Both the position numbers and the translations under genes were made by a program. The notes below the pieces were generated by a model. The model was not told the DNA's origin, ran no database searches, and was given only the letters and a program-made list of their open reading frames with translations. Below are positions 1 to 10,500 of a DNA stretch of 52,028 nucleotides, piece after piece. The stretch covers positions 1 through 52,028 of the forward strand of contig CAMDCZ010000012.1 in the NCBI GenBank assembly GCA_945890735.1, written 5' to 3'. Positions within the stretch are counted from its first letter, which is position 1. Each line of letters opens with the position of its first letter. This DNA comes from Bordetella parapertussis. Its GTDB lineage: Bacteria > Pseudomonadota > Gammaproteobacteria > Burkholderiales > Burkholderiaceae_C.

Positions 1-474
1 GTAAACCACGACGCCCTTGGCATCAGCACCAAAAGGCACTTGGCTGACCCGACTGCCTGCAAAGAAATAGTTGCCGTTCGAGTCTTGCGAATTGGCCAAG
101 CTCAAGATTTGGTTGCGCAGCTCGTTGAGCTCCAGCGAAATCGTTTTGCGGTCTGCATCGCCCAATGTGTCGTTGGCAGCTTGTACCGCCAACTCTTTCA
201 TGCGGTACATCACATCGCTGGTGTTGCCCAAAGCGGTTTCCATGGCCCGCAGGCGAATCTCCACCGCTTTGATGTTGCCTTGGTAGCTTTTTTGACGGGC
301 AATCTCCGACTCCAAGCGTGTCACCAATGACGCTTTGTCTGGCTCATCGCTGGGCTTGGTGATTTGCTTGCCGGTCGAGAGCTGTTCTTGGGTTTTGGCC
401 AGGCTGCCTTGCACATTGCCAAGCTGTGCGCTGGCTCTGTCAAAAAACATGCTGGTGGAAACTTTCATGACCAT
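1..474 (-). CDS. flgL: Flagellar hook-filament junction protein FlgL, 3' end outside the window
   Basis: Hook-associated protein 3, which with FlgK joins the hook to the filament outside the cell. The visible 158 residues are the N-terminal part. They begin MVMKVSTSMFFDRASAQLGN and continue with the flagellin-like coiled-coil segment (QEQLSTGKQITKPSDEP, then RLRAMETALGNTSDVMYRMKELAVQAAND) shared by FlgL and flagellins. Start 474 has an AGAG element about eight bases upstream. An in-frame ATG at 468 gives the more family-typical start MKVSTSM, so the exact start is open. It lies 15 bases after the flgK stop and is the last visible gene of the flgB-L run. The C-terminal half lies beyond base 1. 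Confidence 0.93.
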   Translation of the reverse strand, partial: MVMKVSTSMFFDRASAQLGNVQGSLAKTQEQLSTGKQITKPSDEPDKASLVTRLESEIARQKSYQGNIKAVEIRLRAMETALGNTSDVMYRMKELAVQAANDTLGDADRKTISLELNELRNQILSLANSQDSNGNYFFAGSRVSQVPFGADAKGVVVY

Positions 475-489
475 GGGGAACTCTCTTTA

Positions 490-3400
490 TCAGCGTACTT
501 GCACGATGGCATCAAACAATTGACCTGAAATTTGCAGGGCCTTGGCAGCGGCTTGGTAGGCTTGCTGAAATCGAATCAAATCAGCGGCTTCGTCATCCAG
601 GTTGACCCCGGAGACTTTGTCGCGCGCACTCTTGGCCTGGTCGTTCACCACGGTCAAGGCTTGTTGGGTGATCCGTGCTTGTTGCGCGGCATTGCCCACG
701 TCATTGACCTGGTCGATGTAACTCTCGGCCAAGGTCTTGTTGCCGATCACTTTCTTTTGTGACAAGTCGGCCATGGCCAACATGTTTTCGTTGTTGCCTA
801 TGCCGTCGTGGTTGCCATCGACATGAAACACATCACCCACATCGGGTGCACGTGAAAACTTGATGGCCAAGCCTTGGTAATGAACCACGGGATCGAGCAC
901 GGTGTTGTCATAGCGACGGTTGACCAACTCGGTTTGGGTTTGGCTGTCAATGATGACGTAACGATCGGGTTCAATGAACTTGATTTGAAGGCTTTGCGCA
1001 CGCAGTTTGTCTTTGGGGTCCAGGGGGACACCGTCAAAACTCGCGGCAATGTTGGCCTTGCCCTGGCCGGTGACGAACACCAGCAAGTCATCGGGCACCT
1101 TGCCCTCGATGTACGCACCCGTCCTGAAGCCCAGCAAGCTCAAATCAAATGGCGTGCCTGTTTGACGGGCATCGACTGGGCCATATTCACCGAAAGACAA
1201 ACGGATGTCGGATTTGGCGGGGTCACCCAATCGGCGCGACATGCGAACCATGCCATGGAATTTCTCAGCACCTTCGCTGATGTTCAAGCTCAAGGCGTTG
1301 GACGATTTACCACCCGAGTCCAGCGGCCCGATTTCAATGGTTTTGCCTTCTTGGCCCAGCACGTTTTCCAACACCAAGTCACCGTTGTCCGCCAAGCGCG
1401 CTGTCACGCCCGTGATCTCGCTCTTGAGCTGAATGGCCTGCACGAATGTCAGCAGGTCTTTGTACTGCGCGGGGAACTTGGCGCCCACAGGCAGCTTGCC
1501 AATCACCGTGCCGTTGATGGTGAGTTCTTTGTGGAAATCCAGCGATGCAGCCGGCAAGCGAATCTCGTTGAAAATCTCGGCATGCTGTAAATCATTGGCA
1601 AACACATCATGTGTCTCCAAATGAGCAGCCGCCTTGGTGCCGTTGAAGCCGCGGATCAGCCCGGTGAGGATGGTCTTTTTGCCATCTGCATCGGTTTCTT
1701 TGCCCGTGAAATAAATCTGCTCATCGCCAATGCGGATCACACCACCTTCATCCGGAAACTGCTCGGTGTTGCGCACATTCAGGGTCAAAGCAGTCGCCGA
1801 CAAGGCTGTCAGCAAACTTGACTTGTCCGAGCTGAAGCTGGGGTTGGTGTCTACGCCTGCGTTGAGCCAGTCTGCGACTTGTTGGGGACCCAAGGTTTGA
1901 CCGGCGTCGAGCGTCAATGCACCCAAAGCCATGTCGTTGAGCTTGATCGCACCCTTGGGAATCACCACCAATTCGGTCGATGAAGCGATGGGCACAACAC
2001 GTTTGCTGACCAATTGCGCTGGCACAGGTGTGGGGTCATCCGGCTGGCCGAGTTTGTCGAACTGCTGCTCGTACAAGACGCTGGCCTTGGTGCCATAAAA
2101 CACATTGGTGTCCAAATACCCTTTTTCACCTGACTGGTTCATGTACGCATCACTGTAGGTGAGCGTTTCATTGAATCCATTGCCTGTGGTGAGCATTTGG
2201 AATTTCTCATCCTCAGTCAAAGTGGTGCCAATCAACTGGCGTCCATCTTTCGTCAGCAACTGCAGGTGTTGACCTGGTTTGACGTTGTCAAGATAAATCG
2301 TGGGCTCTTGCATGCCCGCGGCGATCGTGGTGACCGCTGCGAACATACGGCCGCCGCCTACCTCAATGCCCAAGGGGTGGTTGGTAAACGGGTTGTCAAT
2401 CAAGTCGAGGTTGCTGATGCCTGCGGGAATTTCATCCGGTGTGAAACTGATGCGGGCCCGCACATCGCTGGCATTGCTGGTGTTTTCACTGACGCGGAAC
2501 AAACCACCGGTGGTCACCCGCATTGGGTCTTGCAGCAGCACCCGGATGCCTTGGGAGGCAGACGGTGCGGTGGTGTCAATGCGCAGCAAGTCCACACCCA
2601 TTTGGCCGTAGCCATCGATGCCGCCACGTTGAATGGTGTTGACTTCATCGACATAGGTGTGGGCTAAAAAGTCCAGGCTTTTTTGGGCAGGCTCCAACAC
2701 CTGGCTGATGAATGTATTCAAGCCACCCATCACGCCACCACTGGCGCCTGACAAGGGTTCGGTATTGCCATACGGGTCAATCACCATGTCGAGTTGGCTG
2801 ACCGAGTTGGGGTCAAATCCAATCGGTCGTGATTTCAAGCCGTCGACCACCAAGCTTTGTTTCAAGGTGCTGCCCAAGCTCACGGAGACGATGCCGTTGC
2901 TGGTGAAACTGGTTTTGATGCGTGAGATTTCTGAAATTTGACGCAACAACAGGTCGCGACGGTCCAACAACTCGGACGACTGCCCTTCCAGGGTCGGCGA
3001 TTTGGTCAATTGCTGGTTGACCAAAGACAGTTGCTCGGTCAAGGTGTTCATTTGCCCTGCCGCACTCTCCAGTGCTTGGCGTGTTTCTGTCGACACCAAA
3101 TTCAACTGACCAGACAATTCGGCAAAGCGCGAACCCACACCCTCACTGGAGCGGATGAAGCTGGTGCGCATGACGGTGGAAGCCGGGTCGACCGACAAAC
3201 TGCGCGCGGCATCAAAAAATGTATCCAGTGCCGAACTCAGGCCCACGCTCTTGTCGCCCATGATGTCCATCACACGCTGTGTGTAATTCACCAAAGGCTC
3301 TTGGGTGGCCAAATCGGTGTTGCTGTTGCGTAAATTGGTTTCAGCAAAGGTGTCAAATGCACGCTTGACCGCGGTGAACAACACGCCGGTACCCAGGTAC

Positions 3401-3555
3401 ATGTTGGCCTGTTTGGCGGGTGCACTTTGGGTGAGCGTGGATGTTTGGCGGGAATAGCCTTCCGTGCTGACGTTGGCAATGTTGTTACTCACCGTGCCCA
3501 AGGCACGCTGATAGGCAGCCACAGCAGAGCTGCTGATACCTAACATGTCGCTCAT
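490..3555 (-). CDS. flgK: Flagellar hook-associated protein FlgK, unusually long
   Basis: First junction protein between hook and filament, exported by the flagellar type III apparatus. The N-terminus carries the rod/hook-family helix (SNNIANVSTEGYSRQ, about residues 24-38). The C-terminus has the matching helix (LIRFQQAYQAAAKALQISG, about 993-1011). At 1021 residues it is far longer than the usual 450-650. The extra length is in the middle, about 340-900. Residues about 604-652 read IRIGDEQIYFTG, then LTGLIRGFNGTKAAAH, a pattern I associate with phage tail proteins rather than with FlgK. The start ATG overlaps the flgJ stop (ATGA), so translation is probably coupled. Identity is certain; the role of the insert is unknown. 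Confidence 0.96.
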   Translation of the reverse strand: MSDMLGISSSAVAAYQRALGTVSNNIANVSTEGYSRQTSTLTQSAPAKQANMYLGTGVLFTAVKRAFDTFAETNLRNSNTDLATQEPLVNYTQRVMDIMGDKSVGLSSALDTFFDAARSLSVDPASTVMRTSFIRSSEGVGSRFAELSGQLNLVSTETRQALESAAGQMNTLTEQLSLVNQQLTKSPTLEGQSSELLDRRDLLLRQISEISRIKTSFTSNGIVSVSLGSTLKQSLVVDGLKSRPIGFDPNSVSQLDMVIDPYGNTEPLSGASGGVMGGLNTFISQVLEPAQKSLDFLAHTYVDEVNTIQRGGIDGYGQMGVDLLRIDTTAPSASQGIRVLLQDPMRVTTGGLFRVSENTSNASDVRARISFTPDEIPAGISNLDLIDNPFTNHPLGIEVGGGRMFAAVTTIAAGMQEPTIYLDNVKPGQHLQLLTKDGRQLIGTTLTEDEKFQMLTTGNGFNETLTYSDAYMNQSGEKGYLDTNVFYGTKASVLYEQQFDKLGQPDDPTPVPAQLVSKRVVPIASSTELVVIPKGAIKLNDMALGALTLDAGQTLGPQQVADWLNAGVDTNPSFSSDKSSLLTALSATALTLNVRNTEQFPDEGGVIRIGDEQIYFTGKETDADGKKTILTGLIRGFNGTKAAAHLETHDVFANDLQHAEIFNEIRLPAASLDFHKELTINGTVIGKLPVGAKFPAQYKDLLTFVQAIQLKSEITGVTARLADNGDLVLENVLGQEGKTIEIGPLDSGGKSSNALSLNISEGAEKFHGMVRMSRRLGDPAKSDIRLSFGEYGPVDARQTGTPFDLSLLGFRTGAYIEGKVPDDLLVFVTGQGKANIAASFDGVPLDPKDKLRAQSLQIKFIEPDRYVIIDSQTQTELVNRRYDNTVLDPVVHYQGLAIKFSRAPDVGDVFHVDGNHDGIGNNENMLAMADLSQKKVIGNKTLAESYIDQVNDVGNAAQQARITQQALTVVNDQAKSARDKVSGVNLDDEAADLIRFQQAYQAAAKALQISGQLFDAIVQVR

Positions 3556-4073
3556 GGCTCACTCCTGTTGACCGGCGTCGTCATGCCGCTGGGCAGCGGC
3601 AAGGGCTTGAGTGCGGTACGGGGCAAAGGCATGGCGGGCGTTGGTTTGCTCTCCAAGGACATGGCAGGGGCCACTGGTTTGTTCAAAGGCATGCCCGTCG
3701 GGATCAGCGCCTTGCTTGCCTCGCGCAATGCCAACAGCTCTGCGGTACTGGGCGCGCTTTGGGCTGCGGTCATTTGCTTGACCACCACGTCGGCAAAGCC
3801 CAAGGAATTGCGGCTAGCCATTTGCATCGATATTTCTTTGTCGTACATGCCTTGGAAGGTTTCCATGGCATTGGACTGAAACAAATCGCTTTTCATGACG
3901 TTGGATGCTTCTCGCATCGACTTGAGCATCATTTGAATGAACAGCGCTTCGAACTGCTGCGCCGATTCACGCAACGCACCGGCTTCATTGCGCTGGGCTT
4001 TGCCACGCAATTCGCCCAAGGCCGAAAAGTCCGTGTAGGACTTGGCGCTGGTGGTGTTGAGGTAATCGTTCAT
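3552..4073 (-). CDS. flgJ: Flagellar rod-binding protein FlgJ, single-domain form
   Basis: Rod-assembly protein that in most beta- and gammaproteobacteria has an N-terminal rod-binding (rod-cap) domain and a C-terminal glucosaminidase domain that opens peptidoglycan. Here the protein is only 173 residues. The rod-binding domain is clear at about 30-105 (SAQQFEALFIQMMLKSMREA, then a MYDKEISMQMASRNSLGFADVVVKQM segment). The remaining tail is a Pro/Ala/Leu-rich linker with no hydrolase fold. There is no Sec signal, as expected for type III export. The stop overlaps the flgK start. The missing enzyme may be supplied by the LysM/transglycosylase-like gene at 13503-14663. Confidence 0.93.
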   Translation of the reverse strand: MNDYLNTTSAKSYTDFSALGELRGKAQRNEAGALRESAQQFEALFIQMMLKSMREASNVMKSDLFQSNAMETFQGMYDKEISMQMASRNSLGFADVVVKQMTAAQSAPSTAELLALREASKALIPTGMPLNKPVAPAMSLESKPTPAMPLPRTALKPLPLPSGMTTPVNRSEP

Positions 4074-4081
4074 GTCAGCAC

Positions 4082-5215
4082 TTAAATAATGACCAACTCC
4101 GCCCGCAAACTGCCTGAGCTTTTCAAAGCCTCCAAGATGGCAATCAGGGCTGAAGGGCTGGCACCAATTTGGTTGACCGCATCCACGATCTCTCGCAAGT
4201 CCACACCTGGCTTGAACAAGAACATCGGGTTTCTCGGCTCGCTCACCGCGATGTCTGCGTTTTGCACCGGTGTGGTCTCGCCTTGCGACAAGGGGTTGGG
4301 TTGTGACACCTCGTTGGTGGCGGTGATGGCGACAGAAATCGTGCCGTGTGAGACCGCTGCAGCTGTGACGCGCACGGCGCGGTTGATCACCACGGTGCCA
4401 GTGCGTGAATTGATCACCACACGCGCATTGGGCTCTGCGGGTGTGACTTCGATGTTCTCCAACATGCCCATGAATGCCACGCGTTGATTCAAGTTTTCAG
4501 GGGCTCGAACCGATATCGATGTGCCATCGATGGCTTGCGCCACGTCACCACCAAATGTTGAATTGATCGCTGAAACAATGGCGCTGGTGGTGGAGAAGTC
4601 GTTGTCACGCAGGTTCAACACCAGGTGTTCGGCTTTCTCAAAGGGTGTCTCCACCATGCGTTCGACAATCGCGCCGCTGGGTATCCGGCCTGCGGTGGGC
4701 ACGCCAATGGCGACCTTTGAGCCTGCCGCCGCGGCATCAATGCCTGTGGCCGTCAATGCACCTTGTGCCAAGGCATAAATTTCACCATCCACGCCACGCA
4801 AGGCGGTCAAAATCAAATTGCCACCCCGCAAATTGGTGGCTTTGCCGATGGCCGAGACATTCACATCGATGCGTTGACCCGGCTTGGCAAAGCCAGGCAG
4901 GTCGGCCGTGACCATCACGGCTGCAGCGTTTTTGATGTCAATGCGCGAAGCGGATGCCGCTTGTTCAAAGTCAGACATCGGTCCGTCAATCCGCACCCCC
5001 ATCTGGGCCAGCATGGCCTTCATGCTTTGGGTGGTGAATGGCACAGAGGCATCATCCCCCGTGCCTTGCAAGCCCACAACCAAACCAAAGCCAATCAACT
5101 GGTTGGATCGTTGAGCCGCGACAGTGGCCAGGTCCTTGACACGGTCAGCCCAGGCCGGCACGGACAGACCACAGACCACGGTGAACAGGAAGGTTCGAAT
5201 GAAGGCGGTTTTCAT
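4082..5215 (-). CDS. flgI: Flagellar P-ring protein FlgI
   Basis: Forms the periplasmic P ring around the distal rod in the peptidoglycan layer. It has 377 residues, the usual length. A Sec signal peptide (MKTAFIRTFLFTVVCGLSVPAWA, about 1-23) is followed by the conserved DRVKDLATVAAQRSNQLIGF and GLVVGLQGTGDD segments. The conserved C-terminal part includes NARVVINSRTGTVVI, LREIVDAVNQIGASPSALIA and ends AELVII. It lies 18 bases after flgH and 8 bases before flgJ within the rod/hook operon. FlgA (256 residues, plus strand) is its assembly chaperone. Confidence 0.97.
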   Translation of the reverse strand: MKTAFIRTFLFTVVCGLSVPAWADRVKDLATVAAQRSNQLIGFGLVVGLQGTGDDASVPFTTQSMKAMLAQMGVRIDGPMSDFEQAASASRIDIKNAAAVMVTADLPGFAKPGQRIDVNVSAIGKATNLRGGNLILTALRGVDGEIYALAQGALTATGIDAAAAGSKVAIGVPTAGRIPSGAIVERMVETPFEKAEHLVLNLRDNDFSTTSAIVSAINSTFGGDVAQAIDGTSISVRAPENLNQRVAFMGMLENIEVTPAEPNARVVINSRTGTVVINRAVRVTAAAVSHGTISVAITATNEVSQPNPLSQGETTPVQNADIAVSEPRNPMFLFKPGVDLREIVDAVNQIGASPSALIAILEALKSSGSLRAELVII

Positions 5216-5233
5216 AGGTGCGTGTCTTGGGCG

Positions 5234-5917
5234 TTAAAAGGGCCAAAATTTCATCAAGCCGGTGGTACCCCAACCTGGCTTGCTGGCCACGGCCAAGTCA
5301 CCAGAGCCGCGGTAGGAAATTTGCGCATTGGCCAGCCGCAGCGATTGCACGGTGCCGTTGGGGCCAATGTCTTGGGGGCGAATCACGCCCGACACCTGAA
5401 TCACTTCCGTGCCTTCTGACAAACCCAGTTTCTTTTCACCACGCACCACCAAATTGCCATTGGCCAAGATCTCAATCACGGTCACGGTGACTGAACCGGT
5501 CAAACTGGCTTGCTGGTCTGCCGTTCCTTTGCCGCTGCTGGTGGTTTTAGACGCATTCAGGTCAATGCCGGTCAGCAATGGAAAGGCGTTGGTCAAACGC
5601 GTGCCAACACCGGCGGGTACCGCAGTGTTAGAAGCGTCTTTGCTGACGTCGGTTTTTTGACTGCGGGCCGCTTGGGTAGATTCATTCAACAAGACCGTGA
5701 CCAAATCACCCACTTGGTAATTGCGGCCACGACCAAACCAAGCGTCGCTTTGGCGGTTGCCATAGATACCGCCTGTGGCCGGGCGGTTTTGCTCGCTGAC
5801 CAAGGGGTAGACCGGCGCAAAATCGGGTGAGGGTGTCAGCGTGGTCATGACAGGCTCGGGAGCGGCACAGGCTTGCAAACCTGCGACCACCACCATCAAT
5901 GCAAAAATATTTTTCAT
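5234..5917 (-). CDS. flgH: Flagellar L-ring lipoprotein FlgH
   Basis: Outer-membrane L-ring subunit. It has 227 residues with a lipoprotein signal (MKNIFALMVVVAGLQAC) and a lipobox cysteine at residue 17. Family segments visible are GGIYGNRQSDAWFGRGRNYQVGDLVTV, the LTGSVTVTVIEILANGNLVVRGEKK core and the C-terminal SGVIRPQDIGPNGTVQSLRLANAQISYRGSGD motif. It is encoded between flgG and flgI in the standard order, with an 18-base gap on each side. Confidence 0.97.
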   Translation of the reverse strand: MKNIFALMVVVAGLQACAAPEPVMTTLTPSPDFAPVYPLVSEQNRPATGGIYGNRQSDAWFGRGRNYQVGDLVTVLLNESTQAARSQKTDVSKDASNTAVPAGVGTRLTNAFPLLTGIDLNASKTTSSGKGTADQQASLTGSVTVTVIEILANGNLVVRGEKKLGLSEGTEVIQVSGVIRPQDIGPNGTVQSLRLANAQISYRGSGDLAVASKPGWGTTGLMKFWPF

Positions 5918-5935
5918 GGTGTTGGACTCAGTTCA

Positions 5936-6721
5936 TCAAAGGTTTTGGTTCAAGTACTTCAACATGCCATCGACCGATTCAATCGATTTGGAGTTGATCT
6001 CGTAAGCCCGCTGGGTTTCGATCATGTTGACCATTTCTTCCACCACGTTCACATTGGATGCTTCCAGTGAACCTTGGTTCAAGACACCCGCACCCACCGT
6101 GCCGGGCTGCAGTACCTGCGCCGGACCACTCGAAGCGGTTGCCGCCATCAAGTTGTTGCCCAAAGGTTTCAAGCCACTTGGATTGACGAACTTGGCGATC
6201 TGAATTTGTCCCAACACCTGTTGCCCGCCACCTGCCACCAATTCGACCGACACCGTGCCGTCGCGGCCGATGGTCAGTGAAGAAGCATTGCCAGGGATCG
6301 TGATGGCCGGGTCCAGGAAAAACCCGGTGGAAGTCACCAACTGGCCGGTGCCAGTGAGCTTGAAAGCGCCATCACGGGTGTAGGCGATGGTGCCATCTTG
6401 TTGCTGGATTTGAAAAAAGCCGTCACCCATGATGGCCACATCCAAAGGGTTTTGGCTGTTGATCAAGTTACCTTGGATATGCAGTTTTTCAGTCGCCACC
6501 ACCTTGGTACCCGTACCCAGCATCAGACCGGTTGGTGATTGGGTGTTGGCGGTGGTTTGGCCACCGGCTTGACGCATGTTTTGGTAAAGCAAGTCTTCGA
6601 ATACCGCGCGATCGCGCTTGAAGCCTGTCGTACTGACGTTGGCCAAGTTATTCGAAATGACATTCATGCGCGTTTGCTGCGCGTCCAAGCCGGTCTTGGC
6701 TACCCACAATGCTGCATCCAT
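5936..6721 (-). CDS. flgG: Flagellar distal rod protein FlgG
   Basis: Forms the distal rod that passes through the P and L rings. Its 261 residues are the standard length. The N-terminus MDAALWVAKTGLDAQQTRMN and the ISNNLANVSTTGFKRDRAVF motif are typical, and the C-terminal helix VVEEMVNMIETQRAYEINSK is the rod/hook-family signature. The middle FlgE/F/G-like beta domain contains AIMGDGFFQIQQQDGTIAYTRDG. It is separated from flgF by 57 bases, the widest gap in this part of the operon; I see no clear promoter there. Confidence 0.97.
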   Translation of the reverse strand: MDAALWVAKTGLDAQQTRMNVISNNLANVSTTGFKRDRAVFEDLLYQNMRQAGGQTTANTQSPTGLMLGTGTKVVATEKLHIQGNLINSQNPLDVAIMGDGFFQIQQQDGTIAYTRDGAFKLTGTGQLVTSTGFFLDPAITIPGNASSLTIGRDGTVSVELVAGGGQQVLGQIQIAKFVNPSGLKPLGNNLMAATASSGPAQVLQPGTVGAGVLNQGSLEASNVNVVEEMVNMIETQRAYEINSKSIESVDGMLKYLNQNL

Positions 6722-6778
6722 CGCTCAACCCCTGTTCTTCAAATCCGCCCAAACATTTGGACGGTTACTGCCTGTTCG

Positions 6779-7543
6779 TTAACTCAACTTCATCATCGAG
6801 GCACCCGCCTGATCGTTTTCGTGGCTGGTCTTGACCATGCGCACTTGTTGTTCAAACATGCGGGACTGCTCAATCAGCTTCACCATGGCTTCCGAAGGGT
6901 TCACATTGCTGCCCTCCAATGCCTGTGATGTCACTGATGTTCTGACAGGACCTGAAGCAAAATCCGCGCCTGACGGTTTATCGTGCGCCTTGAACAGGCC
7001 ATCTTCGCGGCGGGTCAGCGGGGTTTGACTCGCGTCTCTGAGTAATAAAGTAGCAATCAATTCGGGTTGTTGTACGCCAGGTTGGGTAGGATCTGTGGCA
7101 TATACCCCGCCATCGTCAGCAATGGTGATTTTGAGATTGGGTGGCACGGTGATCGGGGCGTTGTCCGAACCCATGACCGGATGACCATTGCCGGTCTCCA
7201 GCACACCGTTGATTGACACCCGCAGGTCACCCCGGCGCGTGAAGCCCAGTTCGCCATTGGGCGCTTGCACACCCAAGACGGTTTGGTCATTCATCAAGAT
7301 GTCGAGATCCCGACCGGTGGCCATCAACGGGCCGGGCTTTAACTGGATGAAGTCCATGTGCGCGGCCTGGGGTTGAAAATTCGAATCGAAGCCCTCGCCC
7401 TCGGCTTTGAAGGCTTTCATCGACACCTCGTACGAGCGTTTGAAGCCCGTGGTGGTCATGTTGGCTACTTCATTGGCGAGCACTTGTCGCGCCAAGCGCA
7501 TTTCAGTGATGGCAGCAGATGCATTAAAGGCTAGGCGATCCAT
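6779..7543 (-). CDS. flgF: Flagellar proximal rod protein FlgF
   Basis: Minor proximal rod subunit, 254 residues. It shares the rod/hook architecture: an N-terminal helix with LANEVANMTTTGFKRSYE, a central beta domain with ILMNDQTVLGVQAPNGELGFTRRGD, and the C-terminal NPSEAMVKLIEQSRMFEQQV helix. The N-terminal asparagine-rich motif is more diverged (NEVANMTT rather than NNLANVST), which is normal for FlgF. It lies between flgE and flgG as in most flagellar operons. Confidence 0.95.
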   Translation of the reverse strand: MDRLAFNASAAITEMRLARQVLANEVANMTTTGFKRSYEVSMKAFKAEGEGFDSNFQPQAAHMDFIQLKPGPLMATGRDLDILMNDQTVLGVQAPNGELGFTRRGDLRVSINGVLETGNGHPVMGSDNAPITVPPNLKITIADDGGVYATDPTQPGVQQPELIATLLLRDASQTPLTRREDGLFKAHDKPSGADFASGPVRTSVTSQALEGSNVNPSEAMVKLIEQSRMFEQQVRMVKTSHENDQAGASMMKLS

Positions 7544-7565
7544 GTCGATTCTCTAAGGAGGGGCT

Positions 7566-10500
7566 TTACGCTCTGATTTGAATAATGGATTGGGTCAGCG
7601 TGGTGCTGGTCTCAATCGCTTTGGCATTGGCCTGGAAGTTACGCTGCTCGGTGATCAGGTCCACCAACTCCTGCGTCAAGTCCACGTTGGCACGCTCGGT
7701 GGCGCCGGAGCGCACCGTACCGAATCCAGCTGAGCCGGCCTCACCGTACTTCGGTGTGCCTGATGATGAAGATTTGTAGTAACTGGTATCGCCAATCTGA
7801 CGCAGACCCGTCGGGTTGGAGAAATTCACCAGCACGACCTTGCCCAATGATTTCTGCGCACCGTTGGAGTAAGACGCATTGACCAAACCATCGTCACCGA
7901 CAGACAAGCCCACCAAGTCACCTTCAGGTGCACCGTCTTGCGACTGTGACAACACCGCATAAGGTGAAGAGAACTGTGTGGACTTCGAATAATTGATGTT
8001 GATGGTCAAAGCACCCTTACCGTCTGGCAGGTACACCGTGTCCAATTGCGAACCTTGTTTGGGCGACACCAAGTTACCGCCGGTGTCAAAGGTCAATTCG
8101 CCTTTTTCCAAGAAGATGGGGGACCATTCAGGCAGGTTTTTAAAGCCATCAGGGCTGAAGGTTTCCTTGCCAAATTCGTCGATGTACATGGCCACCGACA
8201 CACCGTTGACGGTTTGGGTGTATTGCGTCGGTTTGATCCATGTAGAGGTGTTACCCCGACCGCCATCCACATTCGCCAAGCCCCACTGGCTGTCGCCAGA
8301 GACTTTGATGAAGGAATTGGTAGAGGCAGTTCCCGTGGTGAAGCGCAAGCTGTTGGTCTCTGAATCGTAGGACACGCGCACGCCAGACACCATGGAGCCG
8401 GTCAAACCGGGCTGGTCGGATGGACCAGCCAATCGGTTGATGCCGTTTTGCAAGGCCTGCACAAAACTGTCAATCGTGTAGGTTTCTTTGGGTTCGAGGT
8501 AAACCGTTCCCTTGACATCATCCACCGACACCACGAACTTGTTGTTGGTCAAATTCACGCTGAAGTTGTTGTTGGCATTGATACCCAGTGGGGACCCCTT
8601 CATCACCGCCGGTTGAGACTCGATACCACGCACCGCCAAACCCGAGGGTTTGACCTCGTAGTTGCCGTCGGCTGCCAGACCCAAACGCTCTGAGGCATAG
8701 GTGCTGGGGTTGGTGATTTTGATGCTCGAGTTGTCACCGGTGGTGCCCGATTTGAAAATGAAGCGCTCATTCACCGTGTCGTATTCCACCTTCATGCCAT
8801 AGCGTTGCAGCTTGAGCGGACGGATGTAGTTGTTGGTGATCGAGGGCGAGCCAGAGACATTCAAAACATCGCTACCGGCCTCCTGTGTCAAAGGCGTGGT
8901 GATACCCAACTGGTTGTTCAGGCCAGACAAGGTGATCGTGTTACCCAGCACAGGCACAAAGCTGAACTGCTGAGTCACCGGGTCGTAACTGGCTTTCACC
9001 ATGTTGTCGCTGGGCAGTGCGGCCAGTTTCAGGTTTTTACCGCCAGTTGACACGGTTGAAGCAGTGGCCGTCTCAGCGGTCAAACTGAAGTTGGTGATGT
9101 TGAAGCCACTGGTGTCGGTGATCTTCAAGTCTTTGCCATTGATCACCGTGACTGAAATTTTGTTGACCCGCTCATCGTCATAGACGTTGGAGTCGGTGGC
9201 TTTGAGCGTGCTGCGGATTTTTTCTTGAATCTGGTTGGCCAAATCATTGATCGGGATACTCGACAGGGTCAAGTCGCCCAGGTCAACACCGGTCAAGGTG
9301 GTACCGTCGTCAAAGCTGATGTCAAACGACTTGAACTCGTTGCCAGAGGGCGTGGAATTTTGCGGGAAGGACACATTCGACAAGGTGTACGAGCTGGGTG
9401 TCAAGATGTTGCCGTCGACGTCTTGCACCATGTCTTCAATGACCGTGCCGCCGCCCTTGCTCAAGCCAGGGAAGCCATTGACAGCGCTGGTATTGGCCTC
9501 CAGGGTCAATGCGCCAATGAATTGACCATCGGTGTCAGTGGCTACCAAAGCATTGATGTTTTTGTCCCAAACCACAGAGACATTGGCGCCAAGGGTAGAG
9601 GCCGCACGGATGGTGGTTTGGATATCGGCAGCAAATTTGTCAAACTGCTCGGTATCGGTAGGGTCAAACGCCAAAAACTCTGCGCTGGTAAAGCTGGCGA
9701 ATTTGCTGGCGTCCAAGGTGACCGTGTCGTTTTCAGTGTTGCCGTTTTCATCCGTGATGGAAAACGACAAGCTCTTGAAGTGACTCAGCAGTGATTCGCT
9801 GTCAATCGGTTCTTCTGCAAATGCCAGTCCTTCCAATTTCGTCACCGACTCGCCATTGCTGACCGTGGGTGCCGCCAAACCGGTTTTGGGCGTCAAACCC
9901 AATGCGGTGATGCGATGCCCGCTGACATCCTTGACTATCAGCTTGCCTTCCAAGTCAGGGTCTTTGCTGATGGTGACTTCAGAAGCTTCGAACGTGGTCC
10001 ACCCCAACTCCACCAGCTTGGCCTGTGTTTTGTCTTGCAGTTCTTGGGCAAAGACATCCAAATCACTGGGGTCTAAATCGGTCAGATCCAAGGTCACTGT
10101 GTCATTGCCCAGGGTCAGGCTGAAACTGGTGTAGTCACCGAGTTCAGTCAGGGTCACACCAGTGAGGTGTTTTTGGTTTTCAATGCTGTTGGGTGCGCCC
10201 GTGCTGATGCTGCTGAGCACGAAGTTGGTGATTTCAGCACCACTGGCATCGGTCACACGGATTTCATTGCCGTTTTGCACATTGACCGTGACCTTGCTGG
10301 CTGCTTCAGGTGTGTAGCCCAGGCGTTGTTGCAAATCGAGCTGAACGCGGTTTTGCAGTTTGGTGGCCAGGTCCTCCATGGGCTTGGTGCTGAGGGTGCT
10401 GCCCATGTCAATTTCATTGGAGATCAGCTCGCCATCAATGACCATGCTGTAGCCCTTGAACTCACCAGGCGAAGGGGTGCTGCTGAAGCTGACATTCGAC

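Noticed and set aside
874..1590. Plus-strand open frame of 238 codons opposite flgK
   Set aside because: Antisense to the well-defined FlgK insert region with no protein features.
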